DNA from: JBOGNO01 sp050747245
GTDB lineage: Bacteria > Acidobacteriota > Terriglobia > Acidiferrales > UBA7541
Reading direction: 5' to 3'
Assembly: GCA_050747245.1 (NCBI GenBank)
Contig: JBOGNO010000012.1
Span: forward strand, 1-64,000
Length of the DNA stretch: 64,000 nt
Shown in pieces: positions 16,695 to 24,599 of this stretch (its first letter is position 1; every line of letters begins with the position of its first letter). Both the position numbers and the translations under genes were made by a program. The notes under the pieces are model-generated. The model ran no database searches and was not told where the DNA came from. It was given only the letters and a program-made list of their open reading frames with translations.

Positions 16695-18155
16695 TTATTC
16701 GCGGCGGTAATTGGGGGCTTCGCGCGTGATCACCACGTCGTGCACGTGGCTTTCGCGCAGTCCCGCTGAGGTGATGCGCACGAAGCGCCCGCGCTCGCGC
16801 AGTTCCGCGAGGTTCGCTGCGCCGCAATACCCCATGCCGCTTTTGAGGCCGCCCACGAGTTGATCCACCAGCGCGCCGAGCTGGCCCTTGTAGGGAACCT
16901 GACCTTCGATTCCTTCCGGCACGGATTTTCCGCGCTCCGCACCTTCTTGCGAGTAGCGATCCGCGGATCCCGCTTCCATCGCGCCCAGCGAACCCATCCC
17001 GCGGTAGGATTTGTACGTGCGGCCCTGATAGAGAATCGTTTCTCCCGGAGACTCCTCCGTTCCGGCGAAGAGTCCGCCGATCATCACCGTCGAAGCGCCT
17101 GCCGCGAGCGCCTTGGTGATGTCGCCGGAATATTTGATGCCGCCATCGGCGATGATCGGCACTCCGGTGCCGCTCGCGGCGCGAAACGCTTCGGTGATGG
17201 CGGTAATCTGCGGCACGCCCGCGCCGGTCACCACGCGCGTCGTGCAAATCGACCCCGGCCCGATACCCACTTTCAGCGCGTCAATTCCCAGCGCGATCAG
17301 GTCCCGCGCCCCTTCTTCTGTGGCCACGTTGCCCGCGGCGATCTGCACTTCCGGCAATTTTCGTTTCACCGCGCGAATCGCTTCCATCACGCGGTCCGTG
17401 TGGCCGTGAGCGGTGTCGATGGCCAGCACGTCCGCTTTCGCTTTCGCCAGTTCCTGCGCGCGTTCCAAAAAGTCCCCCGTCGCGCCGATGGCCGCGCCCA
17501 CGCGCAGCCGTCCGTGTTCGTCCTTCGAAGCGCGCGGAAATTCCATTTTTTTCTGGATGTCTTTTACGGTGATGAGCCCCTTCAGATTGAATTCCGCGTC
17601 CACCACCAGCAATTTTTCGATGCGATATTTCTGCAGGATTTTTTCCGCTTCTTCAAGCGTGGTGCCCACCGGCACGGTCACCAGCTTGTCCTTGGTCATG
17701 ATTTCGCTGACGCGCTGCGAGAGGTTGCGCTCGAATCGCAGGTCGCGATTCGTGAGAATCCCCACAAGCCGCGGCCCGCGCGTCACCGGAAGGCCCGAAA
17801 CTTTGTATTTGTTCATGATGTCGAGCGCTTGCGAAACGGACATCTCCGGCGAAATCGTCACCGGATCCACGATCATGCCGCTTTCCGAGCGTTTTACGCG
17901 GTCCACTTCCTCGGCCTGGCGTTCGATGCTCATGTTGCGATGAATGAATCCGAGGCCGCCTTGCCGCGCAAGCGCGATGGCCAGCCGCGATTCCGCAACA
18001 GTGTCCATGGCGGCGGCCACCACGGGAATGTTGATGGAAATTTTGCGCGTCAGGCACGTCCGCGTGTCCACTTCCGTGGGCAGCACGCTCGATTTTCCGG
18101 GCAGCAGCAGGACGTCGTCAAACGTCAATCCTTCGGGTATGGCGCCGTCAATCAT
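16695..18155 (-). CDS. guaB: Inosine-5'-monophosphate dehydrogenase
   Basis: A 486-residue IMPDH, oxidising IMP to XMP with NAD, the committed step of GMP synthesis. The N-terminus GLTFDDVLLLPG is the family start. Two CBS domains lie at about 95-205 (MIVDPVTISPEMSVSQALDI and MTKDKLVTVPVGTTLEEAEK). The catalytic loop GPGSICTTRVVTGAGVPQ with the active-site Cys is near residue 303, and the flap region is present near the end. It has a good AGGAG before the ATG. A 12-base perfect hairpin sits about 40 bases upstream of the start (see the separate entry). Confidence 0.97.
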   Translation of the reverse strand: MIDGAIPEGLTFDDVLLLPGKSSVLPTEVDTRTCLTRKISINIPVVAAAMDTVAESRLAIALARQGGLGFIHRNMSIERQAEEVDRVKRSESGMIVDPVTISPEMSVSQALDIMNKYKVSGLPVTRGPRLVGILTNRDLRFERNLSQRVSEIMTKDKLVTVPVGTTLEEAEKILQKYRIEKLLVVDAEFNLKGLITVKDIQKKMEFPRASKDEHGRLRVGAAIGATGDFLERAQELAKAKADVLAIDTAHGHTDRVMEAIRAVKRKLPEVQIAAGNVATEEGARDLIALGIDALKVGIGPGSICTTRVVTGAGVPQITAITEAFRAASGTGVPIIADGGIKYSGDITKALAAGASTVMIGGLFAGTEESPGETILYQGRTYKSYRGMGSLGAMEAGSADRYSQEGAERGKSVPEGIEGQVPYKGQLGALVDQLVGGLKSGMGYCGAANLAELRERGRFVRITSAGLRESHVHDVVITREAPNYRRE

Positions 18156-18172
18156 TTCTTCTCCTGTGTGTG

Positions 18173-18223
18173 AAAAAATCGCCGTAAAAGCACCGCAGCC
18201 CAGCCTCCTTCGGCTGGGCTGCG
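18173..18223 (-). promoter_or_regulatory. Perfect hairpin in guaB leader
   Basis: Arms 18194-18205 and 18212-18223 are perfectly complementary over 12 bp (CGCAGCCCAGCC / GGCTGGGCTGCG) with a six-base loop. On the minus strand it is followed by GTGCTTTT and, 15 bases further on, a run of six T. It lies between the guaB start and the divergent hydrolase gene, so it can only act in the guaB leader (or as a DNA site). An attenuator or mRNA stability hairpin is possible; no known riboswitch was recognised. Confidence 0.5.
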
Positions 18224-18362
18224 AAAGAATTCAAATGTCGAAAATCCCTTCATAGAAGAATTACGCATTGTAATCCGCGCGCACCGCAAAATCAAGCGCC
18301 GCTTCACAGCGCGAAATGGAATATCGCGCATTGCTATCAACGTGACCGGCGCGTAGAGTCGG

Positions 18363-19355
18363 ATGATGCAGGATTTTGTTCCGCCAACGCTGCTGCGCAA
18401 CGGGCACCTGATGACCATTCTCACGGCCTTCTGGCCGCGAAGTTTTCCCGGGCTGCCTCGCGCGGAGCCGCGCGAATTCGAAATCGAGCCAGGAACGCGC
18501 CTGCTCGGCGAATGTAATTGGCAGCAGAGCAGGGAAGAGCGTCCCACGCTGGTGCTTGTGCACGGGCTGGAAGGTTCGAGCCAGGCGAGCTACATGCTGG
18601 GCACCGCGGAAAAAGCGTTCCTCGCGGGATTCAACGTGGTGCGCATGAACCAGCGCAATTGCGGCGGCACGGAGCACTTGACTCCCACGCTCTACAATTC
18701 CGGCTTGAGCGGCGATTTCCGCGCGGTGGTAAGGGAGCTCGCGGAACGCGACGCGCTGCCGGAGATTTTTGCCGCGGGATTCTCCATTGGCGGCAACCTG
18801 ATCCTCAAAATGGCGGGAGAAATGGACGGCGCAGCGCCGCCCCAGTTGCGCGCCGTCGCGGCCGTCTGTCCGAGCATTGATCTGGCCGCGTGCGCGGACA
18901 TGGTGGCCGAGCCGCAAAATTATTTTTACGAGCGCCATTTTGTCAGCAGCTTGAAGAGCCGCATGCGGCGGAAGGCCGCGCTTTTTCCGGAGCGCTACCC
19001 GCTCGACGGAATGGGCCGCGTCGCGAGCGTCCGCGAATTCGACGAAGCCATCACCGCGCCCTTCTGGGGCTTCCGCGGCGCCGATGACTATTACGCGCGG
19101 TCGAGCGCGCAGCAGTTTCTCAGCAACATTGCGATTCCCGCGCTGATCCTCACCGCGCAGGATGATCCCCTCGTTCCTTTCACCCCCTTTCGCGATCCCG
19201 CCATCGCCGCGAATCCGCATATCACGCTCGTCGCGCCGCGCTATGGAGGCCATTGCGGCTTCTTCTCCCGCCGCTCGAATTCCGGCGACCGCTTCTGGGC
19301 CGAAGCCCGCCTCGTCGCTTTCTGCTCTCAGCATTCTCAGCTCTTCGGGAGCTGA
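18363..19355 (+). CDS. Alpha/beta hydrolase, YheT family
   Basis: A 330-residue hydrolase resembling the YheT/ABHD1-3 family of esterases. The oxyanion region VLVHGLEGSS is at 64-73, the nucleophile elbow GFSIGGN puts Ser141 as the catalytic serine, the acid is probably in LTAQDDPLVP and the histidine in YGGHCGFF near the end. The N-terminal FVPPTLLRNGHLMTIL matches the start of this family. There is no signal peptide, so it is probably cytoplasmic. Substrate unknown. It is divergent from guaB. Two ATGs (18363 and 18366) are adjacent. Confidence 0.85.
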   Translation: MMQDFVPPTLLRNGHLMTILTAFWPRSFPGLPRAEPREFEIEPGTRLLGECNWQQSREERPTLVLVHGLEGSSQASYMLGTAEKAFLAGFNVVRMNQRNCGGTEHLTPTLYNSGLSGDFRAVVRELAERDALPEIFAAGFSIGGNLILKMAGEMDGAAPPQLRAVAAVCPSIDLAACADMVAEPQNYFYERHFVSSLKSRMRRKAALFPERYPLDGMGRVASVREFDEAITAPFWGFRGADDYYARSSAQQFLSNIAIPALILTAQDDPLVPFTPFRDPAIAANPHITLVAPRYGGHCGFFSRRSNSGDRFWAEARLVAFCSQHSQLFGS

Positions 19356-19479
19356 CCGCGCACGCCGGCTGAATTTCGGGCGCTCTCTTGTTATCATGGC
19401 GCGCGGGAAACTATGCGGAAATTGTCTATAGCGCAGACGAACGGCTAATCACTGCAGGTGGCTCTCGCGAGGATTTCTC

Positions 19480-20526
19480 ATGACATTAGATGAAGCAGTC
19501 CAGCACCTCAACAATTGGAGGGAAAGGAATCCTACGATTACCACGGGGCAGGAGCAGGCAGTCAGACACTTCGGCGAATTATTCAACCCCAGCAGGTTGC
19601 AACAACTCACGCGAGAGGAATTCAGAGCATTCTTACTTTTTAAGAACAACAAGCATTGGACCGGTATTCACCGACAAGCCGGGCAAATAACTGCAGATAT
19701 GGAGAAGCTGAGATCAGCCCTCGAAATACTCCTAAACGAGTCAAAGCCTCTAGCAGAGCGATTAAATACTTTGTTCCCGCAAACAGGGCAACCGTTCATC
19801 CGAGGCCTCGGCCGGGCCGTAGTGACCCCAATTCTAATGGTCGTACATCCCGACAAATATGGCGTGTACAACAGCATTAGCGAAGCTGGACTCCAAAAGC
19901 TCGGTCTTCTCCCCAGAATTAAAAGTACCGATCCATTCTCAAGGCGATATGCCGCAGTGAATGACGTCTTACTAGACATCGCACACAATCGAGCTCTCCC
20001 GCTGCCCTTCGTGGACGTGATGTTCTTCCAAGTCGTCCAAGACGCCGATGGCCCGCCAGGCGGACGCGAAGCCGTGAATGGAGATGACAACGAACCAGAG
20101 AGTGAAGAGGCCGCGTCGGCCATGTTCGCCTTGGAAAAGCATCTTGAAGATTTCCTGATTGAGAATTGGAATAAAACAATCCTTGCCGAGCAATTGGAAC
20201 TCTATGAAGAGGATGGCGACATCGCTCAGCAGTATGGGACGGATGTAGGAACCATCGATATTCTCGCACGCGATCGAAAAAATAAGGATTGGGTCGTCCT
20301 AGAGCTCAAGAGGGGCCAAGACAGCGACAAAGCTCTAGGCCAAGTGCTTCGATACATGGGATGGATCAAGCAGCGAAAGGCTCAGCCAGGGCAAAATGTG
20401 AGGGGAATCATCGTTGCGGGTCACAGCGACGAGCGGCTTGAATATGCCCTCCAAGCGGCGGTCGGCGTCGAACTTTACCTTTATTCGGTCGACTTCCGCC
20501 TCAAAAGGCAAAACCCCACACCGTAG
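19480..20526 (+). CDS. NucS-like PD-(D/E)XK nuclease with extra N-terminal domain
   Basis: A 348-residue protein. Residues ~215-345 resemble the C-terminal nuclease domain of NucS/EndoMS (DUF91): GTIDILARD with Asp260, VVLELKRG with Glu275 and Lys277, and Gln288 in LGQVLRYM, the expected metal-binding set. Residues 1-190 are a different domain containing FLLFKNNKHWTGIHR and VVHPDKYGVYNS, of a kind I associate with restriction-like proteins (weak recollection). Codon use is visibly lower in GC than the genes on either side. A role in mismatch cleavage or DNA defence is possible but not shown. It stands alone on the plus strand. Confidence 0.75.
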   Translation: MTLDEAVQHLNNWRERNPTITTGQEQAVRHFGELFNPSRLQQLTREEFRAFLLFKNNKHWTGIHRQAGQITADMEKLRSALEILLNESKPLAERLNTLFPQTGQPFIRGLGRAVVTPILMVVHPDKYGVYNSISEAGLQKLGLLPRIKSTDPFSRRYAAVNDVLLDIAHNRALPLPFVDVMFFQVVQDADGPPGGREAVNGDDNEPESEEAASAMFALEKHLEDFLIENWNKTILAEQLELYEEDGDIAQQYGTDVGTIDILARDRKNKDWVVLELKRGQDSDKALGQVLRYMGWIKQRKAQPGQNVRGIIVAGHSDERLEYALQAAVGVELYLYSVDFRLKRQNPTP

Positions 20527-20660
20527 GTAGGGAGCTCCCTGGAAAACCGCAACCACGCCCCTAGACCCCGCCGTTGCGGTGCCGAAGAACTCAGCCCTGG
20601 CCCTAAACCAGTCACGCACGCCAAAATTTCCGCGACGTGCAGACGGCTCACCAGCCACGA

Positions 20661-20689
20661 TTGACAGATGTGAGACGGGCGTGTACGTT
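20661..20689 (+). promoter_or_regulatory. Candidate sigma-70 promoter for small membrane protein gene
   Basis: TTGACA at 20661-20666 is a perfect -35; after 17 bases TACGTT at 20684-20689 is an acceptable -10. Transcription would begin near 20696, about 30 bases before the ATG at 20727. The pairing with a terminator at 20925 supports a short transcript. Confidence 0.4.
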
Positions 20690-20726
20690 TGTTATGCGTG
20701 AAGGGGGGTTGCACAAGGGAAATAAA

Positions 20727-20915
20727 ATGAGAAAATCCTCCGTGAGACGCAGACTTAGAACGAGAGCAACAAAGGCCACCGTAGATTTTCTAACCACCCT
20801 CGCAGTAGCGCCTCTGTACCCATATCCACTCGATAGGCAGCTTGTCAACGACTCGGCAAGGTCGTTTCTCGGGACTATGCTGGGCATCATACTTGCTGCA
20901 GCCGTTTCGAGTTGA
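20727..20915 (+). CDS. Small basic membrane protein, unknown
   Basis: A 62-residue protein. The first ~16 residues are very basic (RKSSVRRRLRTRATK) and the C-terminal end (LGTMLGIILAAAVSS) is a probable short membrane helix; a middle stretch VDFLTTLAVAPLYPYPL is also hydrophobic. The ATG has AAGGGA seven bases upstream; an earlier in-frame ATG at 20694 would add 11 residues. A promoter candidate precedes it and an intrinsic terminator begins nine bases after its stop, which argues for a real gene. I know no family for it. Size, charge and hydrophobicity would also suit a toxin-like peptide, which is speculation. Confidence 0.5.
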   Translation: MRKSSVRRRLRTRATKATVDFLTTLAVAPLYPYPLDRQLVNDSARSFLGTMLGIILAAAVSS

Positions 20916-20924
20916 TATACGAGT

Positions 20925-20955
20925 GGGCCGACTAGCAAGCCCGGCCCTCTTTTTC
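20925..20955 (+). terminator. Intrinsic terminator after small gene
   Basis: GGGCCG at 20925-20930 pairs with CGGCCC at 20942-20947, followed by TCTTTTTCTT. It lies nine bases after the stop of the 62-residue gene. Confidence 0.65.
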
Positions 20956-21070
20956 TTGGTTTTGGTACTTTACTTTTCATTTAACTTCTGCTATACTTAA
21001 CGTAAACATTTCAAACAATTTAGCGAGGCGGGCCCAAATGCTCGCTCTTCAACTTCTTAGGAGGGAAGCA

Positions 21071-21153
21071 ATTTCTAATCGAGACGCACCCAGAAACAGA
21101 ACTCGGCCTAAGTCATTGAGAACAAACGACCGAGGCTAATTCTAATCGAGACA
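21071..21153 (+). repeat. Structured repeat, copy A1
   Basis: TTCTAATCGAGAC occurs at 21073-21085 and again at 21140-21152, exactly 67 bases apart. Between them CTCGG (21102-21106) can pair with CCGAG (21130-21134), enclosing a loop with CTAAGTCATTGAGAACAAA. The same layout, with the same 67-base spacing and a very similar loop but a different stem, is found at 58596-58675. Nothing in this stretch codes for a convincing protein. Function unknown. Confidence 0.6.
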
Positions 21154-21243
21154 CAACACGTGTTTTGCCTAGCTCAAACAAGATCCAGTTCAGCCTGGAT
21201 ACCCCCCTTCCAGCACCCAACATCCAAACCCCGACTAGCCAAA

Positions 21244-21321
21244 ATCAATCGCCACACCAAAATATTGATTTTTCCAGAAGATACTGAAAACAGACCACAT
21301 CCAAATAATCAATCGCCACAA
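21244..21321 (+). repeat. Diverged structured repeat, copy A2
   Basis: ATCAATCGCCACA occurs at 21244-21256 and 21308-21320, 64 bases apart. The internal sequence AAGATACTGAAAACAGACC (about 21278-21296) resembles the loop and right stem of copies A1 and B (AAGCTATTGAAAACAAAGACC in B). It appears to be an older member of the same repeat family in the same orientation. No stem is as clear as in the other copies. Confidence 0.4.
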
Positions 21322-21470
21322 AAACGTCATTTTCAAATCAGGTTCCAGTACCCCGCTTTTGCGGGAGACGATCGAAATTCGGGGGGTGAGAAACTCGGCG
21401 AGTGACGACCAAAATTCGGGTTCCACGGGTTGATTCCAGGCGCGCGGCGTGGGCGGAGAGCGCAATTTGC

Positions 21471-21815
21471 TCATGTCCTAGAAGGATGGCGGGAAAGAGT
21501 CGGCTTAATTCCGAAGTGGCGGCTGCCCCAGGCGCAGAGCGGTTCCATGAGGGGCACGAGGCGGCGGCCTGCTTCATTCATGGAATAGGTGACCTGGGGA
21601 GGCACGGTAGGGTTGATGCTGCGGCTGATGATGCCGTCGGATTCCAACTGACGCAACTGGGCCGCGAGCACTTTCTCTGAAATATTCGGGAGTTTTCTCC
21701 GGAGCGCCGCGAAACGCCGCGGGCCAAAAGAAAGATGCCAGAGAATCATCACCTTCCATTTGCCGGAAAGCACGTTGATGGAAGCTTGGACGGGGCAGCC
21801 GTGATGATCTTTCAT
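21471..21815 (-). CDS. HxlR family transcriptional regulator
   Basis: A 114-residue winged-helix regulator. The HxlR signature is present: CPVQASINVLSGKWKVMILWHL (8-29), GPRRFAALRRKLPNISEKVL and the wing residues PQVTYSMNEAGRRLVPL. The N-terminal Cys8 is the residue that senses electrophiles or oxidants in family members such as HypR/YodB types. It is transcribed divergently from the NmrA-type reductase gene 143 bases away and probably controls it, as often seen for this pairing. Confidence 0.92.
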   Translation of the reverse strand: MKDHHGCPVQASINVLSGKWKVMILWHLSFGPRRFAALRRKLPNISEKVLAAQLRQLESDGIISRSINPTVPPQVTYSMNEAGRRLVPLMEPLCAWGSRHFGIKPTLSRHPSRT

Positions 21816-21958
21816 TTTTGACCGCGTCTTGCCGGACCCGCCGCCGAGGCCCCTACTTTTTTGTGCGTACTTCCCCGCCCGAGAATCATCTTATAGCATG
21901 TTTATGAAAATCCCGTGCGAGCAGCGCCCTGGCGCGCTGCGGCCATAAAGGAGATCAC

Positions 21959-22828
21959 ATGATTCTGATTACCGGAGCTTCAGGAGGCGTGGGGAGCGCC
22001 GTGCTTGCGGAAGTGAGCAAGGCGGGCCTGCCCTTCAAGGCGATGTACCGCAACGAAGCCGACGCGCGAAAGGCGGGCGGCGCGAAAACAGTAATCGCGG
22101 ACTTCTCGAACAAGGAAAGCCTGCGGCGCGCGCTCGCGGGAGTGGATACGGTGTTTCTGGTATGTTCGCCGATCCCGGAACTCGTGGAACTGGAGGGCAA
22201 CGCCATCGACGTTTGCAAGGAAACAGGAGTGCGGCACGTGGTGCTGAACTCAGCCCTGGGCGCAGGAGACTATCAGAAATCTTTTCCGAGTTTGCACGGC
22301 AAGGTGGAGGACAAACTGAAAACGTCCGGGCTCGGCTACACGATTCTGAGGCCGAACAGTTTTATGCAAAACATCATTGCGTACCTCGCGCCGAGCATTC
22401 GCGCGCAAGGGGCGTTCTATTCGGCGGCCGGAAATTCGCGCTACAGCTACTTGGACGTGCGGGACATCGCGGCAGCGGCAGCGAAGATTCTGGTGTCGCC
22501 CGCGGCGCATGAAGCAAAAACGTACGAGTTGAACGGGCCGGAGGCGGTGACGAACACGGAGCTGGCGCAGCGGATTTCGCGCGTGGCCGGGCGCACGGTG
22601 AAATTCGTGGACATCCCCGAAGAAGCTCAGCGCAAGAGCATGCTGGAAATGGGCATGCCGGAATGGTTTGTGACCGCGCTGCTCGACCTGCAACGGTATT
22701 ACACAGCAGGGCATGGCGGGGAAGTTACAGACGTGCTGGCAAAGCTGCTGGGACGCGGGCCCATCACGCTCGACCAATTCCTCGGGGAATTCAAGGACAG
22801 CTTCAACGCACAAGCAGCCGGCGTTTGA
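21959..22828 (+). CDS. NmrA-type NAD(P)-binding oxidoreductase
   Basis: A 289-residue atypical SDR protein. The N-terminal nucleotide-binding motif ITGASGGVGSAV (4-15) begins the Rossmann fold; FLVCSP, VVLNSALGA, TILRPNSFMQN and the ELNGPEAVTNTELAQ region match the NmrA/quinone oxidoreductase group. These reduce quinones or act as redox sensors; the substrate cannot be told. It has AAGGAG before the ATG and is followed 15 bases later by a SnoaL-type gene, so the two likely form an operon under HxlR control. Confidence 0.88.
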   Translation: MILITGASGGVGSAVLAEVSKAGLPFKAMYRNEADARKAGGAKTVIADFSNKESLRRALAGVDTVFLVCSPIPELVELEGNAIDVCKETGVRHVVLNSALGAGDYQKSFPSLHGKVEDKLKTSGLGYTILRPNSFMQNIIAYLAPSIRAQGAFYSAAGNSRYSYLDVRDIAAAAAKILVSPAAHEAKTYELNGPEAVTNTELAQRISRVAGRTVKFVDIPEEAQRKSMLEMGMPEWFVTALLDLQRYYTAGHGGEVTDVLAKLLGRGPITLDQFLGEFKDSFNAQAAGV

Positions 22829-22843
22829 GAGAAAGGAGAAGCC

Positions 22844-23275
22844 ATGGCGACAACGCAAGAGGCTCGCGAGGCAGTGAATCCCAAAACGCAGATGACACAT
22901 TCAGAAATGAAGGAATTCGTGCGGAAGCACTTCGAGGAATTCGTGAACTGGAAAAACCTGAATATCGCGGACGTGAATTTCGCGCCGGAATTCGTGGATC
23001 ACGGAACGGACGTTCCGCCCGGGCTTGCGCCCGGACCCGCGGGCGCGAAGCAATACGTCGGCGGGGCGTACAAGAAGTTTCCGGACATTCGCGTCGAAAT
23101 TCTCGATTTGATCGCCGAAGACGACAGGGTGGTGGTGCGAAATCACTGGACGGGAACGGAAGCGGCGAGCGGAACGAGGTACGAATTCTCGGGAATCGTC
23201 ATCTGGCGAGTGGCGCATCGGCAACTCGTGGAACGATGGGCGTACTTGACTCCTCCACGGCCAGTCACGGGCTGA
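22844..23275 (+). CDS. SnoaL-like ester cyclase family protein
   Basis: A 143-residue small alpha+beta barrel protein. The pattern FAPEFVDHGTD, GPAGAKQYVGGAYKKFPDIRVEI, AEDDRVVVRNHWTGT and the ending WRVAHRQLVERWAY is that of SnoaL-like polyketide cyclase/ester cyclase proteins. Members include hydrolases and many of unknown role. AAAGGAG precedes the ATG; it is in the same transcription unit as the NmrA-type reductase. Confidence 0.85.
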   Translation: MATTQEAREAVNPKTQMTHSEMKEFVRKHFEEFVNWKNLNIADVNFAPEFVDHGTDVPPGLAPGPAGAKQYVGGAYKKFPDIRVEILDLIAEDDRVVVRNHWTGTEAASGTRYEFSGIVIWRVAHRQLVERWAYLTPPRPVTG

Positions 23276-23287
23276 GGCGCGACGAAA

Positions 23288-24583
23288 TCAGGCGATGGGA
23301 GTTTCAAGAAACGGGCAAAAGCCCGGAGTGAGAAGCTGGGCGGGGCCGGAATCGGAGATGACCATGTCGTCTTCGAGGCGCAGGCCGTAATCGCCCGGGA
23401 TATAGATGCCCGGCTCGTTGGAAAAAGTCATGCCCGGCTGCATGATGATTTTGCTGCCGCGAACGAGATAGGGCCATTCGTGGCCGTCAAGGCCGATGCC
23501 GTGGCCGAGGCGATGCGTGAAATATTTGTAGCCCAGGCCGAAACCCGCGTCGACGACGATTCCTCGGGCGGCATCGTCCACGGAGCCACATTCGTGGCCG
23601 GCGACGGCGGCGGCGAGAGCGGCATCCTGCGCGCGGCGAAGAATATCGAACGACTTCAGAAGTTTGTCGGGCGGCTTGCCGATCACGCTGCAGCGCGTGA
23701 CGTCGGACTGATAGCCATCCACGGAAGTGCCGCCATCGATGAGCACCACTTGACCTTCCTCGAGTTTTTGCGGCTGGCGCGTGCCGTGAGGTCGCGCGGC
23801 CCATTCGCCGAAAAGGACCAGCGCGCCGCCTTCGAGTCCCATGCGTTCAAAACCCTGCGAGACAAGACGCGCGACATCGAATTGCGTCATGCCGGCTTGG
23901 AGTGAGGCGAAGACGGCGCGATAAACGTCGAAGGTTGCGGAGCAGGCGAGGCGCATCAGCTCGAGTTCATGGGCGCTCTTGCGGCTGCGGCAAATGTGCG
24001 TGATGGGGTCGCCGCTCGCGTAGGTGAGGCCGTGAGCGGCCTGGCGCAGGCCGTCAAAGAAAACGTATTTTGTAGTCTCTTCGATGCCGACCGCGCCGGT
24101 GCGAATTCCGCGATCGGCGAACCATTGCGCGATAACGGCGTAGGGGCTTTCATCTTCCTGCCAGGTGCGGACTTCGACGGGCCAGCGGAGGGATTCGCGG
24201 AAGCGGCCTTCCTCGAATGCGGGACAAACGGCGAGTAAATCGCCGCTGCGAGGAATGACGACGGCGGCAAGACGCTCGCTCAATCCCCAGCGAAGGCCGG
24301 TGAAGTAATAGAGCGACGATCCGCCCGTGAGATAGAGCGCCGCGAGCGGAGGCTTCGAATCGGTCATGAGTTTTTGCGCTTGAATGACGCGGGCCTTGAA
24401 TTCATCGACGGTGATGGGATGAATGCGGTCCTCGATGGGCAGGAGCTTCGAGAAGGCCGCGGGCAATTGCGAATTCGACGAGGATTTCTGCGTGGGGGCG
24501 GATTCTTGGAGGCGCGGCGGGAGCAGGGAAGCGGCGGCGCCGGCGGAGGCGGATTTGAGAAGGTTGCGGCGGGAAATTTTCAT
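23288..24583 (-). CDS. Tat-exported Xaa-Pro peptidase (M24B)
   Basis: A 431-residue peptidase. The N-terminus has a twin-arginine signal, SRRNLLKSASAGAAASLL (4-21), so it is probably exported folded to the periplasm. The creatinase N-terminal domain is followed by the M24 domain, whose metal ligands are visible: Asp residues in IDGGTSVDGYQSDVTR, His in HRLGHGIGLDGHEW, Glu in SNEPGIYI and Glu in LRLEDDMVI. It should cleave an N-terminal residue before proline. It is next to, and on the same strand as, a Ser/Thr kinase gene that begins upstream. Confidence 0.9.
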   Translation of the reverse strand: MKISRRNLLKSASAGAAASLLPPRLQESAPTQKSSSNSQLPAAFSKLLPIEDRIHPITVDEFKARVIQAQKLMTDSKPPLAALYLTGGSSLYYFTGLRWGLSERLAAVVIPRSGDLLAVCPAFEEGRFRESLRWPVEVRTWQEDESPYAVIAQWFADRGIRTGAVGIEETTKYVFFDGLRQAAHGLTYASGDPITHICRSRKSAHELELMRLACSATFDVYRAVFASLQAGMTQFDVARLVSQGFERMGLEGGALVLFGEWAARPHGTRQPQKLEEGQVVLIDGGTSVDGYQSDVTRCSVIGKPPDKLLKSFDILRRAQDAALAAAVAGHECGSVDDAARGIVVDAGFGLGYKYFTHRLGHGIGLDGHEWPYLVRGSKIIMQPGMTFSNEPGIYIPGDYGLRLEDDMVISDSGPAQLLTPGFCPFLETPIA

Positions 24584-24599
24584 GAGTCCTCGCTTGAGA

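Larger units (their letters stand above)
20956..21470. other. Non-coding stretch with repeat copies A1 and A2
   Basis: About 500 bases of lower-GC DNA between the small gene terminator and the HxlR gene. Besides the two repeat copies listed separately I see no gene, tRNA or transposase here. Short open frames in it lack ribosome binding sites and recognisable sequence. Confidence 0.6.

Noticed and set aside
21071..21153. CRISPR array made of the TTTCTAATCGRGAC repeats
   Set aside because: Only two end boxes per locus, and the sequence between them is conserved between loci 37 kb apart, unlike spacers. No cas gene in the window.
21160..21405. Open frame of 81 codons over repeat copy A2
   Set aside because: No ribosome binding site, odd composition, and it runs through the repeat; treated as non-coding.
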